Shown one piece after another: positions 25,479 to 33,482 of a stretch of 64,000 nt of DNA (the first letter of the stretch is position 1; every line of letters starts with the position of its first letter). Source of the stretch: Kitasatospora viridis (GTDB lineage: Bacteria; Actinomycetota; Actinomycetes; Streptomycetales; Streptomycetaceae); assembly GCF_007829815.1 (NCBI RefSeq), contig NZ_VIWT01000006.1, forward strand, positions 496,001-560,000, read 5' to 3'. Made by a program: the position numbers and the translations under genes. A model generated the notes under the pieces. That model was not told the origin of the DNA, did no database searches, and saw nothing but the letters and a program-made list of their open reading frames with translations.

Positions 25479-25495
25479 ACGGAACACCGTTCCGT
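25479..25495. promoter_or_regulatory. TetR operator 2
   Basis: ACGGAAC-ACC-GTTCCGT has 7-base perfect arms. It is the longer of the two copies and lies 40 bases before the TetR start codon. Confidence 0.72.
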
Positions 25496-25535
25496 TTAGT
25501 CAACGCCCGGCGAGTCGTGTGGAAGGAGAGGGTGG

Positions 25536-26120
25536 ATGACCACCGCGGACGAGGTCGGCGGAACGCCGGCCCGGAGCAAGCGCGCCGACGCGGTGCGCAA
25601 CCGGGAGACGCTGGTCGCCGTCGCCGCCGAGGCGTTCGTCGCCTCCGGCGTCGACGTGCCGATCCGGGAGATCGCGGCCAGGGCGGGGGTCGGCGTCGCG
25701 ACGATCTACCGTCACTTCCCCACCCGGGCCGACCTCGTGGTCGCCGTCTACCGCCACCAGGTCGAGTCCTGCGCGCAGGCCGGCCCGGCGCTGCTGGCCG
25801 AGGCGGAAACGCCGCTGGTGGCGCTGAGCCAGTGGATCGACCTCTTCGTCGACTTCCTGGTCACCAAGCACGGCCTCGCCGACGCCCTGCGCGCCGACAG
25901 CGGCTTCGAGACCCTGCACGCCTACTTCCTGGACCGCCTGGTCCCGGCCTGCGCGCAGCTGCTCGACGCGGCGGTCACGGCCGGCGAGATCGCGGACGGC
26001 CTGACCGCCTACGAGTTGATGCGGGGCGTCGGCAACCTCTGCATCGGCCGCCAGGACGACCCCGACTACGACCCCCGCCGCCTGATCGCCGTGCTGCTGC
26101 GCGGACTGGGGCGGTCGTGA
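25536..26120 (+). CDS. TetR-family transcriptional regulator
   Basis: 194 residues. The N-terminal helix-turn-helix (about 18-62) contains VPIREIAARAGVGVATIYRHFPTR; the C-terminal ligand-binding domain is all-helical. It is divergent from the hydrolase/reductase operon with two matching operators between, so it most likely represses that operon and itself until a ligand binds. GGAAGGAGAGG upstream of the ATG is a very strong ribosome site. The stop shares one base with the start of the next gene. Confidence 0.92.
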   Translation: MTTADEVGGTPARSKRADAVRNRETLVAVAAEAFVASGVDVPIREIAARAGVGVATIYRHFPTRADLVVAVYRHQVESCAQAGPALLAEAETPLVALSQWIDLFVDFLVTKHGLADALRADSGFETLHAYFLDRLVPACAQLLDAAVTAGEIADGLTAYELMRGVGNLCIGRQDDPDYDPRRLIAVLLRGLGRS

Positions 26121-26503
26121 TGGTGCCTCAGGTGCTGTTCAGCGAGCGAACCAGGGAGCTGAAACTCTCCGGCACCCGGCCGGAACTGCGCCTGGTCGGG
26201 CAGCTGCTCCGGGAGCTGGCCGGCGGCTGCGCGCTCGCCGGCAGCCCGGACCCCGCGCCGTACGACGCGGCGCTGGCGCGGTTCGCGTGCCGGGAGGAGC
26301 CGGAGCGCGACACCGTCTCGATCGTCGCGGACGGCCCGGTGCTGCGGGTCACCGGCGGCCGGGCCGCCCTCGACCTGTTCGCCGCCGAGATCGAGAGCTT
26401 CGCCGACGAGGCCGACCCGTCCGACCACGAGCACGTCGAGCACCCGAGCTTCGACTGGGTGGCGGAAGGCTCCGACCCCCTGGTGCTCGCGTTCACCCGG
26501 TGA
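26120..26503 (+). CDS. Hypothetical protein, possibly Imm32-like
   Basis: A 127-residue acidic protein starting with beta strands (VLFSERTRELKLSGT), then helices, and ending FDWVAEGSDPLVLAF. The overall pattern reminds me of actinomycete proteins annotated as immunity protein 32, but no signature motif proves it, so function is open. The ATG overlaps the TetR stop (TGATG); a GTG three bases earlier is equally possible. The overlap suggests translational coupling with the regulator. Confidence 0.65.
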   Translation: MVPQVLFSERTRELKLSGTRPELRLVGQLLRELAGGCALAGSPDPAPYDAALARFACREEPERDTVSIVADGPVLRVTGGRAALDLFAAEIESFADEADPSDHEHVEHPSFDWVAEGSDPLVLAFTR

Positions 26504-26545
26504 CGCCGGGGCGCCGTTGTCGGTGGCGCGCGGGATGCTGGCCGG

Positions 26546-26827
26546 GTGGATGAGGAACAGCTGATGCGCGGCCGGGTCTACGGCACCGACCACGACGACC
26601 CCGACCCCGGCCCGCGCCCCGGACACGCCTACCGCCAGCTGGTGGCCGGCCCGCTCGACGGCCTGCTGCTCGACGTCACCGGCTGGACCGAGGCCGAACT
26701 CGCCGCGGGTGCCGCCCTGCCCACCGAGATCGGCGCCCACGGCCCGGGCGGCCGGGCCCGCTACGGTCCCCGGCCGGGCGACCCGCGCCGCTGGGACTGG
26801 CAGGGCGACGTCGGCGAGGTGCCCTGA
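26546..26827 (+). CDS. Small hypothetical protein
   Basis: 93 residues from a GTG, or 87 from an ATG at 26564. It is Gly/Pro/Asp-rich, with conserved-looking GRVYGTDHDDP near the start and RRWDWQGDVGEVP at the end. No family was recognised. It is convergent with the broken YCII gene. Confidence 0.55.
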   Translation: MDEEQLMRGRVYGTDHDDPDPGPRPGHAYRQLVAGPLDGLLLDVTGWTEAELAAGAALPTEIGAHGPGGRARYGPRPGDPRRWDWQGDVGEVP

Positions 26828-26834
26828 GGTCGGG

Positions 26835-27124
26835 TCAGTCGCCGAGGTGGCCGACCAGCGACCCGAGCACCGGGTCCCAGTGCTCGATCCGGACGTGTTC
26901 GAGCACGCCCTCCCGCGCGTACGGGTCGCCGTCCACCAGCCCCCGGACCTCGGCCTCGCTCCCGGCCCGGAAGATCAGCAGCCCGCCGGTGTCCCGGACC
27001 AGCGGCCCGCACAGCACGATCACCCCCGGTCGGCCAGCCCCGCCAGGTACTCGCGGTGCGTGGGCCGCACCGGGAGGTGGCGGCGGTCGGCGGTGAAGGT
27101 GTACTCGACGACGTAGTAGGCCAC
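26835..27124 (-). pseudogene. YCII-family protein gene with a one-base frameshift
   Basis: Starting from GTG at 27124, preceded by GGAGGG, the frame reads AYYVVEYTFTADRR...HREYLAGLADRG and then meets TGA at 27022-27020. The rest of a YCII-like domain (VIVLCGPLVRDTGG, then FRAGSEAEV and the C-terminus) continues in another frame to 26835. Adding one base in the C run at 27023-27027 restores a continuous 96-residue protein of normal YCII length. The break is therefore one missing base in a homopolymer, either a real mutation or a sequencing error. YCII-like proteins are small ferredoxin-fold proteins of mostly unknown role. Confidence 0.8.
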
Positions 27125-27175
27125 GGGGCCCTCCGCATGGGTGCGTGCGACGGTGCGTCACCGCCGCGGTGGGAA

Positions 27176-27214
27176 GCGGGTGAGCGCCGAGGCGGTGCCC
27201 CGGCGCTCACCCGC
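27176..27214 (-). terminator. Strong hairpin, probable terminator
   Basis: GCGGGTGAGCGCC (27176-27188) and its exact complement (27202-27214) form a 13-base-pair stem with a 13-base loop. It lies about 95 bases downstream of the DeoR stop and probably ends the sugar-importer operon transcript. Confidence 0.7.
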
Positions 27215-27218
27215 ATGA

Positions 27219-27270
27219 CATCACTGGAAGTGGATGTCGTAGTAGCCCTGGCCCGAAACGTACCTGAACA
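27219..27270 (-). pseudogene. Possible 3' remnant of a lost gene
   Basis: Between the DeoR stop and the hairpin, the minus strand reads VFRYVSGQGYYDIHFQ and a TGA stop, preceded by an in-frame stop. The sequence looks like the C-terminus of a larger, perhaps secreted, protein whose body has been deleted. This is a weak call based only on composition. Confidence 0.25.
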
Positions 27271-27308
27271 CCCGTCAGATCACGTCCCGCAGTGGCGCCG
27301 AGGCGTCG

Positions 27309-28091
27309 TCAGACCAGGTGCACCTCGATGCCGGCGGCGCGCAGGGCGGCGACCAGGTGGGCGGGGGCGTCGGTGTCGGTGACCAGGACGTCGATCTCGC
27401 TGGGTGGGCAGACGGTGGCGAAGGCGCGGCGGCCGAGTTTGCTGGAGTCGGCGACGATCACCACGGTGTGCGCGCGGCGGGCCATCGCCTGGTTGATGCC
27501 GGCCTCGGTCTCCTCCACGGTGGAGGCGCCGGTGCGCGGGTCCAGGGCGTTGACGCCGAGGATCGCGTAGTCGAGCGAGATGGTCTCCAGGACCAGCGAG
27601 GCCAGCGGGCCGACCAGCTCGTACGAGGCCGGGCGGGCGATCCCGCCGGTGACCACGGTCTTGACGTGGGGTCGGACGGCGAGCTCGCTCGCGATGTTGA
27701 TGGCGTTGGTGACCAGGGTGAGCGAGACCTCGTGGCCGGTCAGCAGGTCGGGCCGGGTGGCGAGTTCGCGGGCCACCTCCGAGGTGGTGGTGCCGCCGGT
27801 GAGGCCGACCACCGCCCCGGCGGGCACCAGGGCGGCGGCGGCCCGGGCGATCCGCACCTTCTCGTCGGCCCGGCGGGAGGACTTGTAGCGCAGCGGCAGG
27901 TCGTAGCTGACGCCGGCCGGCACCGCGCCGCCGTGGGTGCGGGTGAGCAGCTGCTGGTGGGCGAGTTCGCGCAGGTCCCGGCGGACGGTGGCGGCGGACA
28001 CCCCCAGCTGCTCGGCCGCTTCGGTCACGTCGATCCGGTGCCGGTCGCCGAGCATGTCCAGCAGGCGGGCCCGTCGGGTGTGGGTGGTCAT
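27309..28091 (-). CDS. DeoR-family regulator of the sugar locus
   Basis: 260 residues. The DeoR signature helix-turn-helix is at about 5-55 (RIDVTEAAEQLGVSAATVRRDLREL) followed by THGGAV. The C-terminal sugar-phosphate-sensing domain has VVGLTGGTTTSEVA and later VILGVNALD-like segments and VVADSSKLGR. AgaR, GatR and similar proteins share this layout and sense phosphorylated amino sugars or polyols. It is last in the importer operon, 14 bases after the second permease gene, and probably binds the inverted GGTGCGC-TTACT elements upstream of that operon. Confidence 0.9.
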   Translation of the reverse strand: MTTHTRRARLLDMLGDRHRIDVTEAAEQLGVSAATVRRDLRELAHQQLLTRTHGGAVPAGVSYDLPLRYKSSRRADEKVRIARAAAALVPAGAVVGLTGGTTTSEVARELATRPDLLTGHEVSLTLVTNAINIASELAVRPHVKTVVTGGIARPASYELVGPLASLVLETISLDYAILGVNALDPRTGASTVEETEAGINQAMARRAHTVVIVADSSKLGRRAFATVCPPSEIDVLVTDTDAPAHLVAALRAAGIEVHLV

Positions 28092-28105
28092 GGCGCGCCG
28101 TCCCG

Positions 28106-28942
28106 CTACTTCACCGAGCCGGCGGTGAGCCCGGCCACCACGTGGCGCTCGATCGCGGCGAACAGCACCACCACCGGCACGATCGCGACCAGCGAGGCGG
28201 CGAACATGTAGTTCCACTGCGGGTGGTAGGCGCCGATCATCGAGTCGATTCCGACGGTGAGCGGCTGCTTGGACGGGGTGTTGACCAGGATCAGGCCCAT
28301 CACGAACTCGTTCCAGGCCGTGATGAAGGTGAAGATCACGCAGGTGATCACGCCGGGCAGGGCGAGCGGCAGGGTGACCTTGAACAGGGCGCCGACCCGG
28401 CCGGTGCCGTCGATCATCGCCGCCTCCTCCAGCTCCGCCGGGATGGAGGAGATGTAGGCGGAGAGGATCCAGACCGCGAAGGCGAGGCTGAACGCGGCGT
28501 TGGCCAGGATCAGGGTCAGGTCCGAGTCCATCATGTTCAGCGAGGTGAACTCGCGGGCCAGGCCGACCTGGAGGGCGGTGGGCTGGAACATCTGGGTGAT
28601 CAGCACCAGCAGCAGGAAGGCGGTGCGGCCGCGGAACCTGATCCGGGCGGTGTAGTAGGCGGCGGGCAGCGCGACCAGCAGGGTGAGCAGGGTGGCGCCG
28701 CCGGCGACCAGGAGGGAGACCTCCAGGTTGGTGCCGATGGTGGTCTTCGACCAGACGTCGACGAAGTTGTTCCAGGCGAAGTGGTGCGGCAGGTAGCCGT
28801 TGTCGCGCAGCTCGCCGGCGGGGCGGGCGGCGGTGATCACCATCTCCAGGTAGGGGGCCAGGAACACCGCCGCCAGCAGCCAGGCGAGGGCGGTGATCAG
28901 GGCTGTCTTCAGGGGCAAGCGGGTCTTGAGCGCAGCGGACAC
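28106..28942 (-). CDS. ABC sugar transporter permease, MalG type
   Basis: 278 residues with six hydrophobic segments and the cytoplasmic EAA loop EEAAMIDGTGRVGALFKVTLPLALPG (split here as EEAAMIDGTG and LPLALPG), which docks on an ATPase subunit. It forms the carbohydrate import channel with the permease encoded just upstream. The GTG start lies 4 bases after the preceding stop, with GAGGAG about 10 bases upstream. No ATPase gene is present in the locus, so a shared MsiK-type ATPase encoded elsewhere is the usual actinomycete solution. Confidence 0.9.
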   Translation of the reverse strand: MSAALKTRLPLKTALITALAWLLAAVFLAPYLEMVITAARPAGELRDNGYLPHHFAWNNFVDVWSKTTIGTNLEVSLLVAGGATLLTLLVALPAAYYTARIRFRGRTAFLLLVLITQMFQPTALQVGLAREFTSLNMMDSDLTLILANAAFSLAFAVWILSAYISSIPAELEEAAMIDGTGRVGALFKVTLPLALPGVITCVIFTFITAWNEFVMGLILVNTPSKQPLTVGIDSMIGAYHPQWNYMFAASLVAIVPVVVLFAAIERHVVAGLTAGSVK

Positions 28943-28946
28943 GGTG

Positions 28947-29903
28947 TCAGTTCTCCTCGTTCCAGCGGCTGACCTTGAGGAAGAGCAGCACCATGACGAT
29001 CACGACGGCGAAGTTGACCACCGACATCGCGGCGGCCTCGCCGACGTCGGTCTGGCCGAGGACGTACATGAAGACGGTGGAGGTGGCGGTGTCGGTGTTC
29101 GGCCCGCCCTGGGTCATGCCCCAGATCACCGGGAAGGAGTTGAAGACGTTGATCAGGTTGATCACCAGGGCGACCAGGAAGGAGGGGCGCAGCAGCGGCA
29201 GGGTGATCCGCCAGTAGGTCTGCCACTTGCCGGCGCCGTCCACCCGGGCGGCCTCGTAGACCTCGCCGGGCACGGTCTGCAGGCCGGCCAGCAGGGTGTA
29301 GGTGGTGAACGGCAGCGAGACGAAGACCGCGACCAGGATCAGCCAGGGCTTGGAGTGCGCGGCGTCACCGGTCCAGTTCTGCGCGGAGGAGATCAGGCCG
29401 AGGTCGATCATCAGCCGGTTCAGCACCCCGGCCACCTCGTCGAGCATCCAGCGGAACCCGATCGAGGTGACGATCACCGAGGCGGCCCAGGGGACGATCA
29501 GCGCCCAGCGGGTGAACCGGCGGCCCGGGAACTGCTGGTTGTACAGCTGGGCCAGGGCGAGCGAGATCGCCATGGTGAAGCCGACCACCAGCACCGTCCA
29601 GACGATGGTCCACAGCATCACCGCGCCGAGCCGGGGGTCGGCGAAGAGCTTCTGGTAGCGGCCGGCGCCGTTGAAGCCGAAGTCGATGCCCAGGCCGCTG
29701 ATCTTGTGCGTGGAGGTGATCACCATCTCGACCACCGGCCAGACCACGACCAGCAGGATCAGCGCGACGCACGGGCCGATCCACGGCCACGGGCCGAGCC
29801 GGGCGAGGGTGTTGCGGGCGCCGGGCCGGCTGGCCCGCGGGCTGGGGGCGGGTCGGCCCGGTGGCGGGGGAGCCGGGGGTGCTGCGGTGGTCTGCTCGGA
29901 CAC
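28947..29903 (-). CDS. ABC sugar transporter permease, MalF type
   Basis: 318 residues. A Pro/Ala-rich cytoplasmic N-terminus (about 1-40) precedes six hydrophobic segments; the EAA loop reads YEAARVDGAGKWQTYWRITLP. It pairs with the MalG-type permease and the lipoprotein encoded by the neighbouring genes. The GTG at 29903 is chosen because AGGAGAAC lies at proper distance; an upstream in-frame start at 29966 would add 21 unlikely residues. It follows the binding-protein gene after 97 bases in the same operon. Confidence 0.9.
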   Translation of the reverse strand: MSEQTTAAPPAPPPPGRPAPSPRASRPGARNTLARLGPWPWIGPCVALILLVVVWPVVEMVITSTHKISGLGIDFGFNGAGRYQKLFADPRLGAVMLWTIVWTVLVVGFTMAISLALAQLYNQQFPGRRFTRWALIVPWAASVIVTSIGFRWMLDEVAGVLNRLMIDLGLISSAQNWTGDAAHSKPWLILVAVFVSLPFTTYTLLAGLQTVPGEVYEAARVDGAGKWQTYWRITLPLLRPSFLVALVINLINVFNSFPVIWGMTQGGPNTDTATSTVFMYVLGQTDVGEAAAMSVVNFAVVIVMVLLFLKVSRWNEEN

Positions 29904-30000
29904 GGGGGCGTTCTCCTGACGGTTCGGGACAGCCGGCTGGGCGGGGGAAGCGGCGGCGGGCCCCACAGCCCGCCGCCGCGGGTCTCACTTCCCGTCCGGA

Positions 30001-31272
30001 CTACTGGCCGGCCTGCTGCGCGGCCTTCTGGAGGGTGGAGAGCACGCCCTGCGGGTCCTTCAGGGCACCGCCGATCTGGGTCTTCACCTGGGAGTTGACG
30101 GTGTCCCAGGCCGGGTTCGAGACCGGCACGAACTGGGCGGTGGGCAGCGCGTTCAGGAACGGCACCAGGGCCGGCACGTCGGTCTGCACCTGCTGCACGG
30201 CGTCCTTGGTGACCGGCAGCAGGTCGTACTCCTCGTCGAACTTGACCTGGTTGCCCTTCTGGAAGGCGAAGTCCAGGAAGGCCTTGATCTGCTCGGCGTG
30301 GCCGCCGGGCTTGAAGCCGTAGATCCAGTCGCCCACGCCCAGGGTCTGCGGGGCCTGGCCGGCCTGGGCGGTCGGCAGCGGGGCCCAGGTGACGTTGAGG
30401 TTGTTCTTCTTGACGTCGTCCAGCTGGATCGGCATCCCGTTGAGCATGCCGACCTTGCCGGAGGCGAAGTCGGCGTAGAGGTCGGTGCGCTTGACCGCGC
30501 CCGGGTCCTTCTCGGTCAGGCCCGCGTCGACCCACTTGCCGAGCTGCTGGAAGGTGGCCACGTTGGCGGGCGAGTCGATGGTCCACTTGCCCGAGGCGTC
30601 GGTGTAGCCGCCGCCGTTGTTCATCTCCCACATGAAGGACTCGGCCTGCGCCTCCTCCGAGCCCAACGGCAGGCCGAGCGGCACCTCGACGCCGGCCGCC
30701 TTCAGCGCCTTGGCGTCGGTCTCCACGTCCGCCCAGGTCTTCGGGGCGACGGCCTGGGCGCCGTTCATCGGCAGGCCGGCCTTCTGCCAGAGCGCGTTGT
30801 TGATCAGGAAGGCGCGGGAGGAGGAGACGAACGGGATGCCGTAGGCGGTGCCGCCCTGCTGGCCGGCCTTGGCCAGGGCGGGCACCAGGTCGTTCTGCAC
30901 GGAGGGGTCGAGCACCTGGTCGGCGCTGTAGAGCAGGCCGTTCTGGGCGAAGCTGGCGTAGCCGGGGCCCTCGACGACGTCCGGGTACTGCTTGTTCTGC
31001 ACCATCGTGGACAGCTTCGCGCTGATGTCGTTCCAGTTGATCACCTGGAGGTCGACCTTGATCTTCGGGTTGGCCTGCTCGAAGGCCTGGATCACGCCGT
31101 CCCAGTACGCCTGGCTGGGGTTCTCGCCGTTGGAGCCGTAGTCCGCCGTGACGACCTTGATGGTCGTGGTGCCGTCCGCGGAGGTCCCGCCGCTGTTGCC
31201 GCCGCCGCACGCGGTCAGGGCGAGCGCGGCCGCCGCGGTGGTGGCGCACGCGGTCCAGAGACGCTTGTTCAT
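30001..31272 (-). CDS. Extracellular sugar-binding lipoprotein
   Basis: 423 residues. The signal peptide ends in a lipobox (LTAC, Cys22), followed by a Gly/Ser-rich tether. The mature part has the family 1 solute-binding pattern (EQANPKIKVDLQVINW, GPGYASFAQ, WIYGFKPGGHAEQIKAFLDF). It captures a sugar outside the membrane for the two permeases downstream. AAGGAG 7 bases before the ATG supports the start. The ligand is probably a galacto-configured sugar or amino sugar, inferred from the adjacent catabolic genes only. Confidence 0.92.
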   Translation of the reverse strand: MNKRLWTACATTAAAALALTACGGGNSGGTSADGTTTIKVVTADYGSNGENPSQAYWDGVIQAFEQANPKIKVDLQVINWNDISAKLSTMVQNKQYPDVVEGPGYASFAQNGLLYSADQVLDPSVQNDLVPALAKAGQQGGTAYGIPFVSSSRAFLINNALWQKAGLPMNGAQAVAPKTWADVETDAKALKAAGVEVPLGLPLGSEEAQAESFMWEMNNGGGYTDASGKWTIDSPANVATFQQLGKWVDAGLTEKDPGAVKRTDLYADFASGKVGMLNGMPIQLDDVKKNNLNVTWAPLPTAQAGQAPQTLGVGDWIYGFKPGGHAEQIKAFLDFAFQKGNQVKFDEEYDLLPVTKDAVQQVQTDVPALVPFLNALPTAQFVPVSNPAWDTVNSQVKTQIGGALKDPQGVLSTLQKAAQQAGQ

Positions 31273-31666
31273 GTGACTGCTCCTTCACCGCGGAAGCCGG
31301 CGGGTGAGGGAGGGCCGGCGTCCGGGAGGGTCGGTTCGTTCGTGAGGGGGGTGGTGCTGTGCCGCGGGGCGGCGCCTCGGGAAGGCGGTGCTCCGGGATG
31401 GCGGTGGGCTCTGCGGGGGCGGGGGACCGGCGTCCGCGGCGGTGGTGGACCGTCCGCAGGGGGTCAGGGTTCCGCCCGTTGTGGCAGTGATGTTAGAGAC
31501 CCGAGCGGGTCGAAGAACAGACCTTGGTGCGCATTACTGCGTAACTTCTTGATTAAGCAGTCAGAAGTGCGCACGAGTAAGCGCACCAAGTGCGCAGTGC
31601 GCGCGGGGCGGGAGACGCCGGACCGGGGCGCGGCGCTCCCGCCCGGGCACGGGAGCTGACGGGGGG
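31273..31666 (-). promoter_or_regulatory. 394-base regulatory region upstream of the importer operon
   Basis: No gene was found here. It is markedly less G/C-rich around 31490-31590. It holds a possible minus-strand -10 box TAACAT (31495-31490) with GTTCTT 17 bases upstream, implying a leader of about 210 bases, and the paired operator elements listed separately. The part nearest the lipoprotein gene is G-rich without clear structure. Confidence 0.5.
31523..31590. promoter_or_regulatory. Inverted GGTGCGC-(N)-TTACT elements, candidate DeoR operators
   Basis: CTTGGTGCGC (31523-31532), followed by ATTACT, recurs in reverse at 31581-31590 (GCGCACCAAG preceded by AGTAA). The two 10-base arms match perfectly and are 48 bases apart. 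A small palindrome TTAC-TGC-GTAA (31534-31544) overlaps the first. Spaced copies like these suit a tetrameric DeoR regulator that loops DNA. Confidence 0.55.
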
Positions 31667-32506
31667 TCAGCGCCCGGCGCCGAGCACCCCGAGCAGCCGG
31701 GCGACCTCGGCCGCCGTCGCCTCCCGGGCCGGGCCCAGGTAGCGGCGGGTGTCCACCAGCGCGGCCTGCGCGCCGAGCGCCTCGCGCACCGCGGCCGTGA
31801 AGACCGCGTTCAGGTGCGTGGCGATGTTCACCTTGGTCATGCCGCGCCGGACCGCCTCGCTCAGGTGCTCGTCCGCGACCCCCGACGACCCGTGCAGCAC
31901 CAGCGGCACCGGCACGCCGGCCCGCAGCGCGCCGATCAGCTCGAAGTCCAGCGCGGCGTCCCTGGTGAGCATGGCGTGCGAGGTGCCGACGGCGACCGCC
32001 AGCGCGTCCACGCCGGTCGCGGCGACGAACTCCGCCGCCTCGCCCGGATCGGTGCGGGCGCCGGGCGCGTGCACGCCGTCCTTGCCGCCCACCTCGCCCA
32101 GCTCCGCCTCGACCCAGCAGCCCGCCGCGTGGCAGCGGGCGGCGATCTCGGCGGTCGCCGCGACGTTCTCGGCGTACGCCAGCTTCGAGGCGTCGAACAT
32201 CACCGAGCCGAAGCCCAGCGCGACCGCCTCGGCGACCAGCTCGGTGCTGGTCGCGTGGTCCAGGTGGACGGCGACCGGCACGGTGGCCGCCTCCGCGACG
32301 GCCAGGGCGGCGCGGCCTATCGGCGCCAGCGCGCCGTGGTAGCGCACCGCGTTCTCGCTGATCTGCAGGATCACCGGCGCGTTCGCCGCCTGCGCGCCCG
32401 CGACGATCGCCTGGGCGTGTTCCAGCTGGATGACGTTGAACGCGCCGACTCCGCGGCCGGTGGCGGCGGCCTCGGCGACCAGCGCGCCGGTTCCGATCAG
32501 GGGCAT
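31667..32506 (-). CDS. Class II tagatose/fructose-bisphosphate aldolase
   Basis: 279 residues. The zinc/active-site motif HLDH (81-84, with catalytic Asp83) follows VPVAV, and VEAELGEVGGKDG and the later HGSSGV match class II aldolases of the KbaY/GatY/FbaA group. It would split tagatose 1,6-bisphosphate (or fructose 1,6-bisphosphate) into dihydroxyacetone phosphate and glyceraldehyde 3-phosphate. AAGGAG precedes the ATG. It is last in the SIS/ROK/PfkB operon, which favours the tagatose reading, but the substrate's C4 configuration cannot be read from sequence here. Confidence 0.88.
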   Translation of the reverse strand: MPLIGTGALVAEAAATGRGVGAFNVIQLEHAQAIVAGAQAANAPVILQISENAVRYHGALAPIGRAALAVAEAATVPVAVHLDHATSTELVAEAVALGFGSVMFDASKLAYAENVAATAEIAARCHAAGCWVEAELGEVGGKDGVHAPGARTDPGEAAEFVAATGVDALAVAVGTSHAMLTRDAALDFELIGALRAGVPVPLVLHGSSGVADEHLSEAVRRGMTKVNIATHLNAVFTAAVREALGAQAALVDTRRYLGPAREATAAEVARLLGVLGAGR

Positions 32507-32537
32507 GGCAGGACTCCTTGGTGGATCAACTGACGGT

Positions 32538-33482
32538 TCATCGGGTCGGGGTCGACGGGGTGGATGGGGTGTGAGCGGTGACCGCCACCTGCTCGCGCAG
32601 GCGCCGGTGGAGCGCGGCGTCGAAGCTGCCGGCCAGCGGCGCGGCGACCGCGGCCGCCGACAGCGCGACCGCCCGGGCCAGCGCGGACGGCCAGTCGGTG
32701 CCGGCCAGCAGGCCCGCCGCGAGCGCGGCCACCGCCGCGTCCCCGGCGCCGGTCGGATTGCCGGCCACCGGGTGCGGCGGCCGCGCCCGCCAGCTGCCCT
32801 CCGGGGTGACGGCGAGCAGGCCCTCGGCGCCCAGCGAGGCGACCACCGACCGGGCGCCGGCCTCGCGCAGCCGGGCGATCGCCGCCTGCGGATCGGCCTC
32901 GCCGGTGGTGGCGCGCAGCTCGTCGGCGTTCGGCTTGATCAGCGCCGGCCGCTCGGGCAGGGCGGCGAGCAGCGGTTCGCCCTCGGCGTCCAGCACGGTC
33001 GGCAGCCCGTGCTCGCCGGCGATCCGCAGCAGCTGTGCGTAGGCGTCCACCGGTAGGCCCGGCGGCAGGCTGCCGGAGAGCACCACCACCCGCGCGGAGC
33101 GCACCAGCTCGGCGAACCGGGCGGTGAAGGCCCGCCACTGACCCGGGGTCACCCGCGGGCCGGGCTCCAGCAGGACCGAGGTCTCGCCGGCCTGCTCGTC
33201 GACCACGGCGACGGTGCGCCGGCTCTCCCCGGCGACCGTCACCATGGCGTCCGGCAGCGCGGCGTCGGCCAGTTCCAGCCGGATCGCCCGGCCGGTCGCG
33301 CCGCCCACCAGGCCGGTGACCTCGGCGGGGTGGCCGAGCGTGCGCAGCACCCGGGCCACGTTGATGCCCTTGCCGCCGGCCCGCTCGGCCACCGCCAGCA
33401 CCCGGGTGCTGCCGCCCACCTGCAGCCGCTCCACCCGGTAGGTCACGTCCAGCGCGGCGTTCAGCGTCACGGTGAGGATCAC
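32538..33482 (-). CDS. PfkB-family sugar-phosphate kinase (tagatose-6-P or fructose-1-P kinase type)
   Basis: 314 residues. It begins with the 1-phosphofructokinase/tagatose-6-phosphate kinase signature (TVTLNAALDVTY), has the substrate-binding GGKGINVARVL, and the ATP/anion-hole motif GAGD with catalytic Asp248. In this context it likely phosphorylates tagatose 6-phosphate to the 1,6-bisphosphate used by the aldolase downstream. The GTG overlaps the ROK stop by 4 bases (GTGA), so translation is coupled. The C-terminal 15 residues are Thr/Pro-rich and probably disordered. Confidence 0.88.
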   Translation of the reverse strand: MILTVTLNAALDVTYRVERLQVGGSTRVLAVAERAGGKGINVARVLRTLGHPAEVTGLVGGATGRAIRLELADAALPDAMVTVAGESRRTVAVVDEQAGETSVLLEPGPRVTPGQWRAFTARFAELVRSARVVVLSGSLPPGLPVDAYAQLLRIAGEHGLPTVLDAEGEPLLAALPERPALIKPNADELRATTGEADPQAAIARLREAGARSVVASLGAEGLLAVTPEGSWRARPPHPVAGNPTGAGDAAVAALAAGLLAGTDWPSALARAVALSAAAVAAPLAGSFDAALHRRLREQVAVTAHTPSTPSTPTR

